From: Nocardia grenadensis NBRC 108939
Lineage (GTDB): Bacteria; Actinomycetota; Actinomycetes; Mycobacteriales; Mycobacteriaceae
DNA: 64,000 bases
Assembly: GCF_001613445.1 (NCBI RefSeq)
Contig: NZ_BDCJ01000003.1
Location: 62,001-126,000, forward strand
Reading direction: 5' to 3'
Shown here: in pieces, positions 37,400 to 47,322 of the stretch
How the letters are laid out: each line of letters opens with the position of its first letter
Position numbering within the stretch: the stretch's first letter is position 1
Position numbers and translations under genes: made by a program
The notes under the pieces: generated by a model
Database searches by the model: none
Told to the model about the DNA's origin: nothing
What the model saw: only the letters and a program-made list of their open reading frames with translations

Positions 37400-37765
37400 G
37401 AACGCTGACGATAGCGCCGTTTTGGGGCCATACCGGCCCGCCGTCCGGCGGCCGCTGGACGGGCCGGCGCAATTCGCCGGGCATCGACGGGCGCGACCTG
37501 CGCGGATCCGGGCCGATCCCGCCAATACGCCACCCGCGCGCGGGCCACGGGGGTTGAGATCAGGGCGATTCGAATGATCGACCGCGCGCCCGGGAACCGT
37601 AGCGGCAGAGTGCCCGGGTGACGCGACGGAACCTGTGCCGCGACGCCGCGGTATCGGGCCGGATACATCCTCCCGACCCGCCCGCCACGGCTTGACCTGG
37701 AGCGCTCTCCAGGTCGTAGCGTGTGTGCGACGGATAATCCACCACGGCAAGGGGAGACGAATCCG
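37400..37765. other. Divergent intergenic region between GntR and an LLM gene
   Basis: No gene. It must contain the GntR-operon promoter on the minus strand (not clearly recognised) and a MerR-type promoter for the LLM gene (see 37692-37722). Confidence 0.5.
37692..37722 (+). promoter_or_regulatory. MerR/SoxR-type promoter with 19-bp spacer
   Basis: TTGACC (37692-37697) and TAGCGT (37717-37722) are separated by 19 bases. A perfect dyad ACCTGGAG-CGCT-CTCCAGGT (37695-37714) lies between and over the -35. This is the diagnostic layout of promoters activated by MerR-family proteins, close to SoxR boxes of actinomycetes. No MerR gene is in the window. Confidence 0.75.
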
Positions 37766-38632
37766 ATGGAACTCGGGTTGCACATTCCGATATTCGAGGT
37801 AGACGGCGGTACCGCCGCCATCGCCGGTGAACTGGCACTCGTCGGCGCGGCAGCGGAGGCGGCCGGAGCGACCTGGCTGTCGTTCATGGATCATTTCTTC
37901 CAGATCGAACCGACCGGGCTACCCGCCGAGGCGAACATGCTGGAGGGCTACACCAGCCTCGGGTACATGGCCGCGCACACCTCCACGCTCGAACTCGGCC
38001 TGCTGGTGACCGGCGTGACTTACCGGCACCCCGGTCTGCTCGCCAAGATCGTCACCACCCTCGATGTGCTCTCCGGCGGCCGCGCCGCGCTCGGCATCGG
38101 AGCCGCCTGGTTCGACCGCGAACACCACGGACTCGGGGTGCCGTATCCGCCGCTCCGGGAACGATTCGACCGGTTGGAGGAAACGCTGCGGATCTGCGCG
38201 CAGATGTGGGATCCGCAGAACAACGGGCCGTTCGAGGGCAAGCACTATCAGCTCGCGGAAACCCTGTGTTCGCCGCAGCCACTGCACCGGCCCACGGTGC
38301 TGATCGGCGGCGGCGGGGAGAAGCGCACACTGCGGCTGGTGGCCCGCTACGGCGACGCCTGCAATCTGTTCGCCTCGAGCACCGAGGACGTAGCACACAA
38401 ACTCGATGTGCTGCGCCGACACTGCGACGATCTGGGCACCGATTACGACCGGATCCGCAAAACTGTCCTGGCAGGCAGCCCGGACCCCACTGCCCACGAC
38501 GATTTCGTCCGTCAGATGGCGGGGTACGCCGCACTCGGCGTGCACACCGCGATCGTCATGCCGCCCGGCGGCTCCCCGGCCGGCTGGGTGGACACACTCG
38601 CCCCCGTGGTGCCCAAGCTCGCCGAACTCTGA
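37766..38632 (+). CDS. F420-dependent LLM-class oxidoreductase
   Basis: A 288-residue short LLM protein: MDHFFQIEPTG, then LLVTGVTYRHPGLLAKIVTT, LSGGRAALGIGAAWFDREHH and VLIGGGGEKRTLRLVARYGD. These are the standard cofactor and phosphate loops of F420-type members. The start ATG has AGGGGAG upstream and follows the MerR-type promoter by 43 bases. It may therefore be induced by a redox-active or metal signal. It is transcribed alone and is convergent with the alpha-toroid gene. Confidence 0.88.
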   Translation: MELGLHIPIFEVDGGTAAIAGELALVGAAAEAAGATWLSFMDHFFQIEPTGLPAEANMLEGYTSLGYMAAHTSTLELGLLVTGVTYRHPGLLAKIVTTLDVLSGGRAALGIGAAWFDREHHGLGVPYPPLRERFDRLEETLRICAQMWDPQNNGPFEGKHYQLAETLCSPQPLHRPTVLIGGGGEKRTLRLVARYGDACNLFASSTEDVAHKLDVLRRHCDDLGTDYDRIRKTVLAGSPDPTAHDDFVRQMAGYAALGVHTAIVMPPGGSPAGWVDTLAPVVPKLAEL

Positions 38633-38653
38633 GCGGCTGCGCCGTCCCGCGCG

Positions 38654-39715
38654 TCAGCCGGTGACGCGCACGGGCACCGCCCGCCCCGGGACGGCGTCGG
38701 CGGCGAGATCGCGGAAGATCCCGTTGCCGGCGCTGGTCCGGGACAGGGCGTCCGCGGCCAGGATCACCGCGGCACCTGTCCAGGTGGTGCGTTCCACCGG
38801 CCAGCGTTTCCCGTCCGCGTACACCAGCCCGGTCCAGTAGGAGCCGTCGGTTTCCCGCAGATGCTGGATGCTGGCCAGCAGGGCCAGCGCGCGGTCCCGG
38901 TCGCCCAGCGCGTCGAGGGACAGCACGAGTTCACAGGTTTCGGCGCCGGTGACCCAGGGCCGGTCGCTGACACAGCGGATCCCGATATTGCCGACCACGA
39001 AGGTGTTCCAGCGTTCGGCGATACGGTCGTGGCCGGCGCGTCCGCGCAGCGCCCCGCCCAGGACCGGGTAGTACCAGTCCATGGAATAGCGGTCCTTGCG
39101 GGTGAATGTCTCCGGGTGATCGCGCAGCGCGGTGCCGAGCCGGTCGCGGGCGGTCTCCCACTCCGGGTGGGGGTCGCCGAGCCGGCGCGCGAGGGCCAGG
39201 GCGGCACCGATGCTGTGATACATACTGGCCGAACCGGTCACCAGCGCCTCGGGCAGGACCTTGTCGCCGTCGCGTAGCCAATAGATCTCACCGTGCTCGC
39301 CCTGGCTCGCGACGACCAGATCGATCGCGGCGGCCACCACCGGCCACAGATCGGCCGCGAACCCGGTATCACCGGTGACCGCGAGATGGTGCCAGACACC
39401 GGTGGCGAGATAGGCGCAGAAATTCACATCGGTGGCCGGATCCTCGATCTCACCGGCGCGGAACTGCCGGGGCCACGACCCGTCGGGTCGCTGGGTGCGC
39501 GCCGACCAGGTGTAGGCGGCGACGGCCTCGTCGCGCAGGCCCGCGACGGTGAGCGCCATCGCCGATTCGATGTGATCCCAGGGGTCGGTGTGCCCGCCCG
39601 GGAACCACGGGATCGCGCCGTCGGGTTCCTGCGCGGCGGCGATGGACTGCGCGGTCTGCAGGATCTGGCGGCGGGTGAGAACCGAAGGGACCGAGGGGAG
39701 TTCACCCGCCGGCAC
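38654..39715 (-). CDS. Alpha/alpha-toroid protein (prenyltransferase/glycosidase-like), glycan locus
   Basis: A 353-residue protein with repeating helix pairs of an alpha-barrel: AQEPDGAIPWFPGGHTDPWD, TQRPDGSWPRQF and HLRETDGSYWTGLVYADGKR carry the QxxDGSW-like repeats of terpene-cyclase or glycosidase toroids. The catalytic residues cannot be assigned. It is the last of a minus-strand set with methyltransferase, glycosyltransferase and LLM genes, overlapping the methyltransferase end by 14 bases. Similar proteins in mycolic-acid actinomycetes accompany glycosyltransferases, so a role in a cell-envelope glycan or glycolipid is likely. The GTG start is supported by the overlap only. Confidence 0.7.
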   Translation of the reverse strand: MPAGELPSVPSVLTRRQILQTAQSIAAAQEPDGAIPWFPGGHTDPWDHIESAMALTVAGLRDEAVAAYTWSARTQRPDGSWPRQFRAGEIEDPATDVNFCAYLATGVWHHLAVTGDTGFAADLWPVVAAAIDLVVASQGEHGEIYWLRDGDKVLPEALVTGSASMYHSIGAALALARRLGDPHPEWETARDRLGTALRDHPETFTRKDRYSMDWYYPVLGGALRGRAGHDRIAERWNTFVVGNIGIRCVSDRPWVTGAETCELVLSLDALGDRDRALALLASIQHLRETDGSYWTGLVYADGKRWPVERTTWTGAAVILAADALSRTSAGNGIFRDLAADAVPGRAVPVRVTG

Positions 39716-40433
39716 GGGTCACCGCCGGCTTGCTGAAGTACAACGCCACGCTCTTGCCCACCAGCGGGTCGAGCAGGCGTTCCGCCGTCCGGGTCAGCAC
39801 CGGTTGTTTCATCATGTCCCACACCAGCATCCGATGGTAGGCACGTACCAGCGGATGTTCGGTCTTGTGGACGCCCACCGCGCATTTGATCCACCAGTAC
39901 GGCGAGTGCAGGGCGTGCACATGGGTGCGGTGGGTGTGCCGCAGGCCGCGCGCGGTGATCTTGTCCCGCAGTTCGTCCGCCTTGTAGATGCGGATATGCC
40001 CGCCCTCGTTCGCGTGGTACTCGTCCGACAGCGCCCAGCAGACCCGCTCGGGCAGCCACCGTGGCACGGTCACCACCAGCTGCCCGCCCGGGCGCAGTAC
40101 GCGCACGAGTTCGGCGATGGCGGCGTCGTCGGCGGGCACATGCTCCAGGATCTCCGAGGCGATCACGACGTCGAATTCCCCGGCGCCGTAGGGCAGGTCG
40201 AGCGCGTCACCGTGGACGGCTTCGGCTTTCGCTCCGGCGGGCGCTTCCCCGACCTGGGCCATGGCCTCGAACATGGTGGCGACCCCGGCGAGTTCGGGAG
40301 CGTCCTGGTCGAAGGCGACCACATCGGCGCCGCGACGGTAGGCCTCGAACGAATGTCGGCCGGCGCCGCAGCCCACATCGATGACCCGGGTGCCCGGGCC
40401 GATCCCGGCGCGGTCGAAGTCGACGGTCAGCAC
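39702..40433 (-). CDS. Class I SAM-dependent methyltransferase
   Basis: A 243-residue methyltransferase with motif I VIDVGCGAGRHSFEA, acidic loop VVAFDQD, motif II FDVVIASEILEHVP and motif III LRPGGQLVVTVP. The C-terminal part (YWWIKCAVGV, SVALYFSKP) is specific to the actinobacterial type found next to a GT4 enzyme. It probably methylates a sugar or lipid in the same pathway. The GTG start overlaps the glycosyltransferase end by seven bases. Confidence 0.9.
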   Translation of the reverse strand: MLTVDFDRAGIGPGTRVIDVGCGAGRHSFEAYRRGADVVAFDQDAPELAGVATMFEAMAQVGEAPAGAKAEAVHGDALDLPYGAGEFDVVIASEILEHVPADDAAIAELVRVLRPGGQLVVTVPRWLPERVCWALSDEYHANEGGHIRIYKADELRDKITARGLRHTHRTHVHALHSPYWWIKCAVGVHKTEHPLVRAYHRMLVWDMMKQPVLTRTAERLLDPLVGKSVALYFSKPAVTRAGG

Positions 40434-41689
40434 GAGGTGCCTCCTGTGATGAATTCCGGCGATCCGGTGTGCCGGGAGATGGCCCGCTCGTACACCTGCA
40501 CGGTCTGTGCGGCCACCGACTCCCAGCTGAACACCGAGACGGCGCGGTCCCGGGCGGCGGCCCGCATCCGCTGCCGGGTCTGCGGGGAATCCAGCAGCTG
40601 CCCGATCACCCGGGCCAGTTCGGCGGAATCGCCGGGTTCGGTGAGCTCGGCGCAGACGCCCGGCTCGCCGACGACCTCCGGCAGCGCACCGGTGCGGCTG
40701 ACCACCAGCGGGGTTCCCGACGCCATGGCCTCCACCGCGGGCAGCGAGAATCCCTCGTAGAGGGACGGGATGCAGGCGATCTCCGCCGACGCCAGCACCT
40801 CGGCGAGTTCGGTATCGGTGAGCCCGGCGCGGACCGTGACGATATCGGAGAGGCCCAGTTCCGCGATCTGCTTCTCGGTCGGCCCGTTGGGCTCCAGTTT
40901 CGCCACCAGCTGCAGTTCCACCGGGTGGGTGATCCGCAACCGGGTCAGCGCCTGCAGCAGATGTGTGATGCCCTTGAGGGGTTTGTCGGCGCTGGCGACA
41001 GCGACGATGCGGCCGGGCACCCGGGGACCGCGCGGCGCGAACAGTTCGGTGTCCACACCCAGCGGCACGACATTGAGCTGCCCGGGATCGACACCGAAAT
41101 CGTCGGCGATATCGGTGGCCGACGACGAGGAGACGGTGAGCAGATCGGGGATCCGCCGGGCGATGCGCTCCTGCATACCCAGGAAGCCGTACCAGCGGCG
41201 CACCAGGGGTTTGCGCCGCCAGGCGGCGGCCGCCAGGTCCACCTCCCGGTCCTTGGTGATGGGGTGGTGCACGGTGGCGACCAGCGGCAGCCGTTTCGCG
41301 ATATCGAGCAGCCCGCTACCCAGGCACTGGTTGTCGTGCACGACGTCGAAATCGTGGACCCGTCCGCGCAGCAGCCGGGCGGCGCGCATGCTGAAAGTGC
41401 GCGGTTCCGGGAAACCGGCGGTCCACATGGTGGCCAGTTCCAGCAGATCGATCCGGTCCCGGATCTCGCGGGGATGCGGCGTGCGGAAGGGGTCGTCGTC
41501 GCGATAGAGGTCCAGGCTGGGCACCTCGGTGAGGGTTACGCGCGGGTCCAGGTCGGCGGGATAGGGCTGACCGGAGAAGACCTCCACGTCGTGGCCGAGT
41601 TCGGCCAGTCCGGCGCTGAGGCGGCGCACGTAGACCCCCTGCCCACCGCAATGAGGCTTGCTGCGGTAGGACAACAGGGCTATCCGCAC
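40427..41689 (-). CDS. Glycosyltransferase family 4
   Basis: A 420-residue GT-B enzyme. The N-terminal Rossmann half begins RIALLSYRSKPHCGGQGVYV (glycine loop). The C-terminal half contains VPLGVDTELFAP, VASADKPLKGITHLLQAL and the nucleotide-sugar motif IPSLYEGFSLPAVEAMASG (EX7E). Fourth family of retaining transferases. I chose GTG 41689 (VRIALLSY); the frame upstream is not homologous. It overlaps the LLM gene end by ten bases. The pathway is probably an envelope polysaccharide or glycolipid. Confidence 0.92.
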   Translation of the reverse strand: MRIALLSYRSKPHCGGQGVYVRRLSAGLAELGHDVEVFSGQPYPADLDPRVTLTEVPSLDLYRDDDPFRTPHPREIRDRIDLLELATMWTAGFPEPRTFSMRAARLLRGRVHDFDVVHDNQCLGSGLLDIAKRLPLVATVHHPITKDREVDLAAAAWRRKPLVRRWYGFLGMQERIARRIPDLLTVSSSSATDIADDFGVDPGQLNVVPLGVDTELFAPRGPRVPGRIVAVASADKPLKGITHLLQALTRLRITHPVELQLVAKLEPNGPTEKQIAELGLSDIVTVRAGLTDTELAEVLASAEIACIPSLYEGFSLPAVEAMASGTPLVVSRTGALPEVVGEPGVCAELTEPGDSAELARVIGQLLDSPQTRQRMRAAARDRAVSVFSWESVAAQTVQVYERAISRHTGSPEFITGGTSC

Positions 41690-42564
41690 TGGCTGTCCTC
41701 GCCCGTCTCGGTGATCGAATTCATGCTCCGCAGTGTGCCAGCCAGCCGTTCGAGATAGGCACGCACCTCCGGTTCGCCCTTGTCCGGCAAGCCGTACAGC
41801 ACATCGGTGACACCGTCGGCGGCCCAGGACGCCAGCCGTTCGGCGTCGGGTTTGAAATCCAGGGCCACCACCCGCGGCGCGCCCGCGCGGCCGGCGTCTG
41901 CCCACGCCTTCTTCAGCGTCGCCAGGCTGCCGGAGATATCGTTCTCCCCCGGGGTGGTGATCCAGCCGTCGGCGTGTCTCGCGATCCAGGCGCAGGTCCG
42001 TTCGGTTCCGGCCGCGCCGACCAGGACGGGAACGGTGCGGTCGACCGGCTTGGGCCAGGCCCAGCTGGGCCCGAACTTCACGAAGTCGCCGTCGTAGGCG
42101 GCCTCGTCCTCGCGCCACAGCGCCCGCATGGCCTCCAGGTACTCCCGCAGCGCCGTGCGCCGCTTGTTGCCGGGTATGCCATGATCGGCCAGCTCATCGG
42201 TGTTCCAGCCGAAGCCCGCGCCCAGGGTGACCCGGCCGCCGGAGAGGTGGTCGAGCGAGGCGATGGTCTTGGCGAGAGTGATCGGATCGTGTTCGACCGG
42301 CAGCGCGACCGCGGTGGCCAGTTCGATCCGTTCGGTGACCGCGGCGGCGGTGGCGAGCGCGACCCACGGGTCGAGGGTGCGCATATAGCGGTCGTCGGGC
42401 AGCGACGCGTCGCCGGTCTGGGGGTGCGCGGCTTCGCGTTTCACCGGGATATGGGTGTGTTCGGGGACGTAGAACGAGGAAAATCCGTGGTCCTCGGCGG
42501 CCCGGGCCGCGGCGGCAGGGGCTATCCCGCGGTCACTGGTGAACAGGACGATGCCGAAACGCAT
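41680..42564 (-). CDS. F420-dependent LLM-class oxidoreductase (Rv2161c-like)
   Basis: A 294-residue LLM protein of the Rv2161c type: FYVPEHTHIPVKREA, LDHLSGGRVTLGAGFGWNTD, VPVLVGAAGTERTCAWIARH and HADGWITTPGE. The beta-strand 4 loop GFGWNTDEL is typical for this subgroup. It leads the glycosyltransferase/methyltransferase/toroid set and overlaps the glycosyltransferase start, so the four are probably one transcript. Its place in glycan synthesis is unexplained, as for many such associations. Confidence 0.88.
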   Translation of the reverse strand: MRFGIVLFTSDRGIAPAAAARAAEDHGFSSFYVPEHTHIPVKREAAHPQTGDASLPDDRYMRTLDPWVALATAAAVTERIELATAVALPVEHDPITLAKTIASLDHLSGGRVTLGAGFGWNTDELADHGIPGNKRRTALREYLEAMRALWREDEAAYDGDFVKFGPSWAWPKPVDRTVPVLVGAAGTERTCAWIARHADGWITTPGENDISGSLATLKKAWADAGRAGAPRVVALDFKPDAERLASWAADGVTDVLYGLPDKGEPEVRAYLERLAGTLRSMNSITETGEDSQCG

Positions 42565-42634
42565 ACTCGTGTGCCTTGTCTGTGGTGGGGCCGGCGGGCC
42601 GTGGCGCGTCCCGGCGGGTGGAGGATCGTGGTCG

Positions 42635-43616
<982 letters not shown>

Positions 43617-43771
43617 GCGGATCAGGGCCGCACGCACGCGGGCGCGACATCGTCGCCCACGCCTCGGCTTCCGGGCCGGCACGTCGACCGATCACCTGCC
43701 TCGCCCGTGCGCGACGACCACCGCTACCGACTGGATCCAGACCACGAATCCTTTTCGAAAGGGACACATCC

Positions 43772-44323
43772 ATGACAGGTTTCGACCGCGCCGAACTCGA
43801 CGAGATGGTGCGCCGCTGGGTGGCGGAGAACGAACGATGTGAGAAGCTCGGCGACTGGAAGCCGCTCGCCGATATGTACACCGCCGACGCCACCTACGGC
43901 TGGAACTACGGCCCCAAGGACGAATTCATGGCCGTCGGCCGCGAGGAGATCCGCGATCTCGCCCTCGGCCAGGAAATGGAGGGCCTCGAGGGCTGGCAGT
44001 ATCCCTACCAGCAGTTCGTCATCGATGAACGCAGCGGCGACGTGATCGGCTTCTGGAAGCAGGTCTACGACACCACGCCCCGCGCCGACGGCAGCAAGTA
44101 CACGGTGAACGGCATCGGCGGCAGCTGGTTCCGCTACGGCGGCGACTACCAGTGGTCGTGGCAGCGCGACTTCTTCGACTACGGCAATGTCTCGGCACTG
44201 TTCCTGGAGATGATGACCGATAAGGCGATGTCGGACGGGATGAACGCGCGGATCGCCAAGGCCACCTCCGGCCGGCTGCCGGGGTGGTACCGGATCGGCA
44301 CCTCGCCGGCCTCCCTCTGGTGA
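43772..44323 (+). CDS. NTF2/SnoaL-like protein
   Basis: A 183-residue cone-fold protein of the nuclear-transport-factor-2 type: MVRRWVAENERCEKLGDWKP, MYTADATYGWNYGP and VIGFWKQVYDTTP. Members include ketosteroid isomerases, dehydratases and polyketide cyclases; the catalytic residues cannot be assigned here. The C-terminal extension (MTDKAMSDGMNARI...) is specific. A similarly sized protein is encoded in the M. tuberculosis CYP51 region. GAAAGG precedes the ATG. It probably acts on the same substrate path as CYP51. Confidence 0.8.
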   Translation: MTGFDRAELDEMVRRWVAENERCEKLGDWKPLADMYTADATYGWNYGPKDEFMAVGREEIRDLALGQEMEGLEGWQYPYQQFVIDERSGDVIGFWKQVYDTTPRADGSKYTVNGIGGSWFRYGGDYQWSWQRDFFDYGNVSALFLEMMTDKAMSDGMNARIAKATSGRLPGWYRIGTSPASLW

Positions 44324-45579
44324 CCCCGATGCCCCTACCCACCAGCAGGTTTCACGAGCTGACCCGAGAGCAGCTGGCCGTCCTGGTGCCCGAACTGCTG
44401 CTGTGCGGGCAGCTGATCGACCGGTCCGGCATGGCGCACTGTATCTCCGCGTTCGGCCGGGAGGGGATGGCCGAGGTCGCGATCGAGGAATGGCAGCTGT
44501 CCAGCCCGATCTATACCCGGCGGATGCAGCGGGCCCTCGGTTACACCGGCGACGACGTGGTCACCATCTTCAAGGGATTACAGCTCGATATCGGGGCGCC
44601 ACCACAGTTCATGGACTTCCGGTTCCGCGTCGACGACGCCCGTCACGGCGAGTTCTGGCTCGACCACTGCGGCGCCCTCGCCGACGTCGAACCGATGGGC
44701 CCCGACTATGTGACGGCCATGTGCCACGCCATCGAGGACCCCACCTTCGACGCCACGGCCCTGGCCACCAACAAGTACGCCCGGGTGCGGCCCATCCACC
44801 GCCCGCCCCGGGTCCCCGCCGACCGGCACCCCATGTGCGCGTGGACGGTGGTCATCGATGAATCGCACACCCCACCGGAGGTGCCGCGCAATGCGCCACT
44901 GGTGGCGGAATCGGTGGCCGCGCGGTTACCGCTGGCCGATATCGACCCGGGCGACGAGGGCCGCGCCGACTACAGCGGACCGCTGCTCAGCGATCTGCGG
45001 TTCGCCGACTTCTCCCATTCGGCCCTGGTCCGGATCGCCGAGGAGGTGTGCCTGCAGCAGCATCTGCTGGTGCTCGGCTTCATGATCGCGGTGCACGAAC
45101 GCACCGATGACGACGCCGCGCTGGAGATCGGGCGCAAACAGTTCACCGGGATCGCGGGAGTGACCTCGGAACGGATCCGCGCCGGTCTCGGACTGGGCAC
45201 CGATCTGGACGCACTCGCCCAGGTGCTATGCGCGCACCCGGCGCTGAATCCGCGGCACTACACCGATGTCGAAGTCGAGCCCGGCATCGGTGTCCTGCGG
45301 ATCCGGTTCCCCGGCAGCAGCGGCGCGCTCACCGACCGCGGCTGGCTGTCGATGATCGAGCCCGACCGGCTCGGCCCGCTGGACGCCCTGGTCCGCGGAG
45401 TCGACCCGCATCTGCGGAGCCGGGTCGTCGACGAGGGACCCGACGGCTGGACCGCCGAGATCTCGCGCGCCGACGAACCGTTCGCCGAAGCACCGGAGGT
45501 GGCCATCACCCGCTTCAGCACGGGCGTCGACTTCCGATTCACCGACCGCGGTATCGCACTGCCCCTCACCGTTGTCTGA
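44320..45579 (+). CDS. Conserved-looking protein of unknown function in the ferredoxin/FadD operon
   Basis: I do not recognise this 419-residue protein. It has no signal peptide, membrane segment or nucleotide-binding loop. The first half has features reminiscent of L-2-amino-thiazoline-4-carboxylate hydrolase-like or NTF2-unrelated alpha/beta proteins (DRSGMAHCISAFGREGMAEV, FWLDHCGALADVEPMGPDYV, TAMCHAIEDPTFD), with several Cys/His that could bind metal or a thioester. The second half contains ISGP-free acidic stretches and LSDLRFADFSHSALVRIAEE. GTG 44320 overlaps the previous stop (GTGA); ATG 44329 is the alternative start. Its fixed place before an acyl-CoA ligase suggests a step in acid activation or side-chain processing. 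That is inference. Confidence 0.6.
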   Translation: MTPMPLPTSRFHELTREQLAVLVPELLLCGQLIDRSGMAHCISAFGREGMAEVAIEEWQLSSPIYTRRMQRALGYTGDDVVTIFKGLQLDIGAPPQFMDFRFRVDDARHGEFWLDHCGALADVEPMGPDYVTAMCHAIEDPTFDATALATNKYARVRPIHRPPRVPADRHPMCAWTVVIDESHTPPEVPRNAPLVAESVAARLPLADIDPGDEGRADYSGPLLSDLRFADFSHSALVRIAEEVCLQQHLLVLGFMIAVHERTDDDAALEIGRKQFTGIAGVTSERIRAGLGLGTDLDALAQVLCAHPALNPRHYTDVEVEPGIGVLRIRFPGSSGALTDRGWLSMIEPDRLGPLDALVRGVDPHLRSRVVDEGPDGWTAEISRADEPFAEAPEVAITRFSTGVDFRFTDRGIALPLTVV

Positions 45580-45620
45580 CCCGACCCGGCACCCAGTGCC
45601 CGGCCCATCGCAGGACTGAT

Positions 45621-47222
45621 ATGGCCAATAATTTCGCCGACCTGTTCGAACACTCGGTCGACGCCGTACCCGACCGGACCGCGCTGATCGAGGAGGGTTG
45701 GCGCGTGACCTACCGCGAACTGGAAGAACGCGCCAACCGGCTCGCCCACCACCTCACGGCCCAAGGGGTCACCCGCGGCACGCACGTCGGGTTCCAGATG
45801 CACAACAGCATCGATACGATGCAGACGCTGATCGCCTGCTTCAAACTGGCCGCCGTACCGGTGAACATCAATTTCCGGTACGGCCCCGAAGAACTCGCCC
45901 ACCTCTACGACAACGCCGACCTCGAATATCTCGTGTACCACGCCTGTTACGGGGCGGCGGTACGTGCCGCGGCACAGCGGTCACCGCGACTGAAATACCT
46001 GCTGTGCGCGGCCGACGACCGCACTCCGGCCGATCCCGATGTGGACTGTCTGGCCGAGGTCACCGCGGCCGCACCCACCACCCGGCCGGAAGTACCGCGC
46101 ACAGCCGACGATCTGTTCGTCATGTACACCGGCGGCACCACTGGGATGCCCAAGGGTGTGCTGTGGCGACAGGAGGACATGTGGCGGGTCCTGGGCGGCG
46201 GAATCGACTTCTACAGCAACGAACCCGTCACCGACGAATACCAGCAGTCCCGCACCGGCGCCGCGGGTGAACCCTCCACCTGGCTGATCCTGCCGCCACT
46301 CATGCATCTGGCGGCCATGATGCCGACCTTCATCGCGCTGTGGTCCGGTAACTGCGTGGTCTTCGTTCCCCGGTTCGATCCCGCACACATCTGGCGCACG
46401 GTGGCCGCCGAACGTCCCGGCGTCATGGTCGTCACCGGTGACGCGATGGCCCGCCCGCTCATCGACGCCTACCGCGCCGACCCCGTCGACGCCACCGGAC
46501 TGTTCATGATCGCCTCGGGCGCCGCCCTGCTCACCCAGCCGACCAAGAACGCGCTGCTGGACCTCATCCCGAACCTGTTCGTCTCCGATTCCATCGGCTC
46601 CTCCGAAACCGGCTTCGGTGGTATCGGTTTCGCACAACGCGACGAGGACCCGGCCCGGAAGCCGCGGGTGTCGATCGGGCGCGGCGCGGTGGTCGTCGAC
46701 GACGACGGGCACCCGGTGGAACCGGGCGACGAGGGCTGGCTGGCGAAGACCGGCGCGGTCCCGCTCGGCTACTACAAGGACCCGGAGCGCACCGAGAAAC
46801 TGTTCAAGGTAGTGGACGGGCAGCGGATCGTGGTCACCGACGACCGGGCCCGGCTGGAGGACGACGGCACCATCAGCCTCATCGGCCGCGGCAATATGGT
46901 GATCAACACCGGCGGCGAGAAGGTGTTCGCCGAAGAGGTCGAGGGCGTGGTGAAAGCGCACCCCGCTATCTACGACGCCACCGTGATCGGGGTGCCGCAC
47001 GACCGCTGGGGCCAGCAGGTCGCCGTGGTCGTCAGCCTCACCGGGGGCGCGCTGGACGCCGAGGGGCTGCGCGCCCATGTCCGCGGCCACCTCGCCGGGT
47101 ACAAGGTGCCCCGCGCGGTATGGATCACGGACACGCTCGTGCGGTCCCCCAGCGGTAAACCGGACTACACCTGGGCCAGGAAGTACGCCACGGAGCGCGA
47201 GCCCGACCATCGGGCGGACTGA
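45621..47222 (+). CDS. Acyl-CoA/AMP ligase, FadD19-like
   Basis: A 533-residue adenylating enzyme. The P-loop is VMYTGGTTGMPKGVLWRQED, followed by SIGSSETGFGG (A5-type), the hinge VVTDDRARLEDDGTISLIGR and the lysine motif RSPSGKPDYTWARKYA. Blocks such as VNINFRYGPEELAHLYDNAD and TGDAMARPLIDAYRADP match M. tuberculosis FadD19, which activates steroid side-chain or fatty acids as CoA esters. Together with CYP51 and ferredoxin in the proposed regulon, this points to steroid- or isoprenoid-like lipid metabolism. ATG 45621 is the first start fitting the family; a longer frame upstream overlaps the preceding gene. Confidence 0.92.
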   Translation: MANNFADLFEHSVDAVPDRTALIEEGWRVTYRELEERANRLAHHLTAQGVTRGTHVGFQMHNSIDTMQTLIACFKLAAVPVNINFRYGPEELAHLYDNADLEYLVYHACYGAAVRAAAQRSPRLKYLLCAADDRTPADPDVDCLAEVTAAAPTTRPEVPRTADDLFVMYTGGTTGMPKGVLWRQEDMWRVLGGGIDFYSNEPVTDEYQQSRTGAAGEPSTWLILPPLMHLAAMMPTFIALWSGNCVVFVPRFDPAHIWRTVAAERPGVMVVTGDAMARPLIDAYRADPVDATGLFMIASGAALLTQPTKNALLDLIPNLFVSDSIGSSETGFGGIGFAQRDEDPARKPRVSIGRGAVVVDDDGHPVEPGDEGWLAKTGAVPLGYYKDPERTEKLFKVVDGQRIVVTDDRARLEDDGTISLIGRGNMVINTGGEKVFAEEVEGVVKAHPAIYDATVIGVPHDRWGQQVAVVVSLTGGALDAEGLRAHVRGHLAGYKVPRAVWITDTLVRSPSGKPDYTWARKYATEREPDHRAD

Positions 47223-47322
47223 CACCCTGCGATACAGGCGCAGGCCGCGGGATATCCCGGCGCGTTCCGGGTGTCGATCGGGCGCGGCCGGCCCAACCCG
47301 CTGCATGCACTCCGGGGCACGG

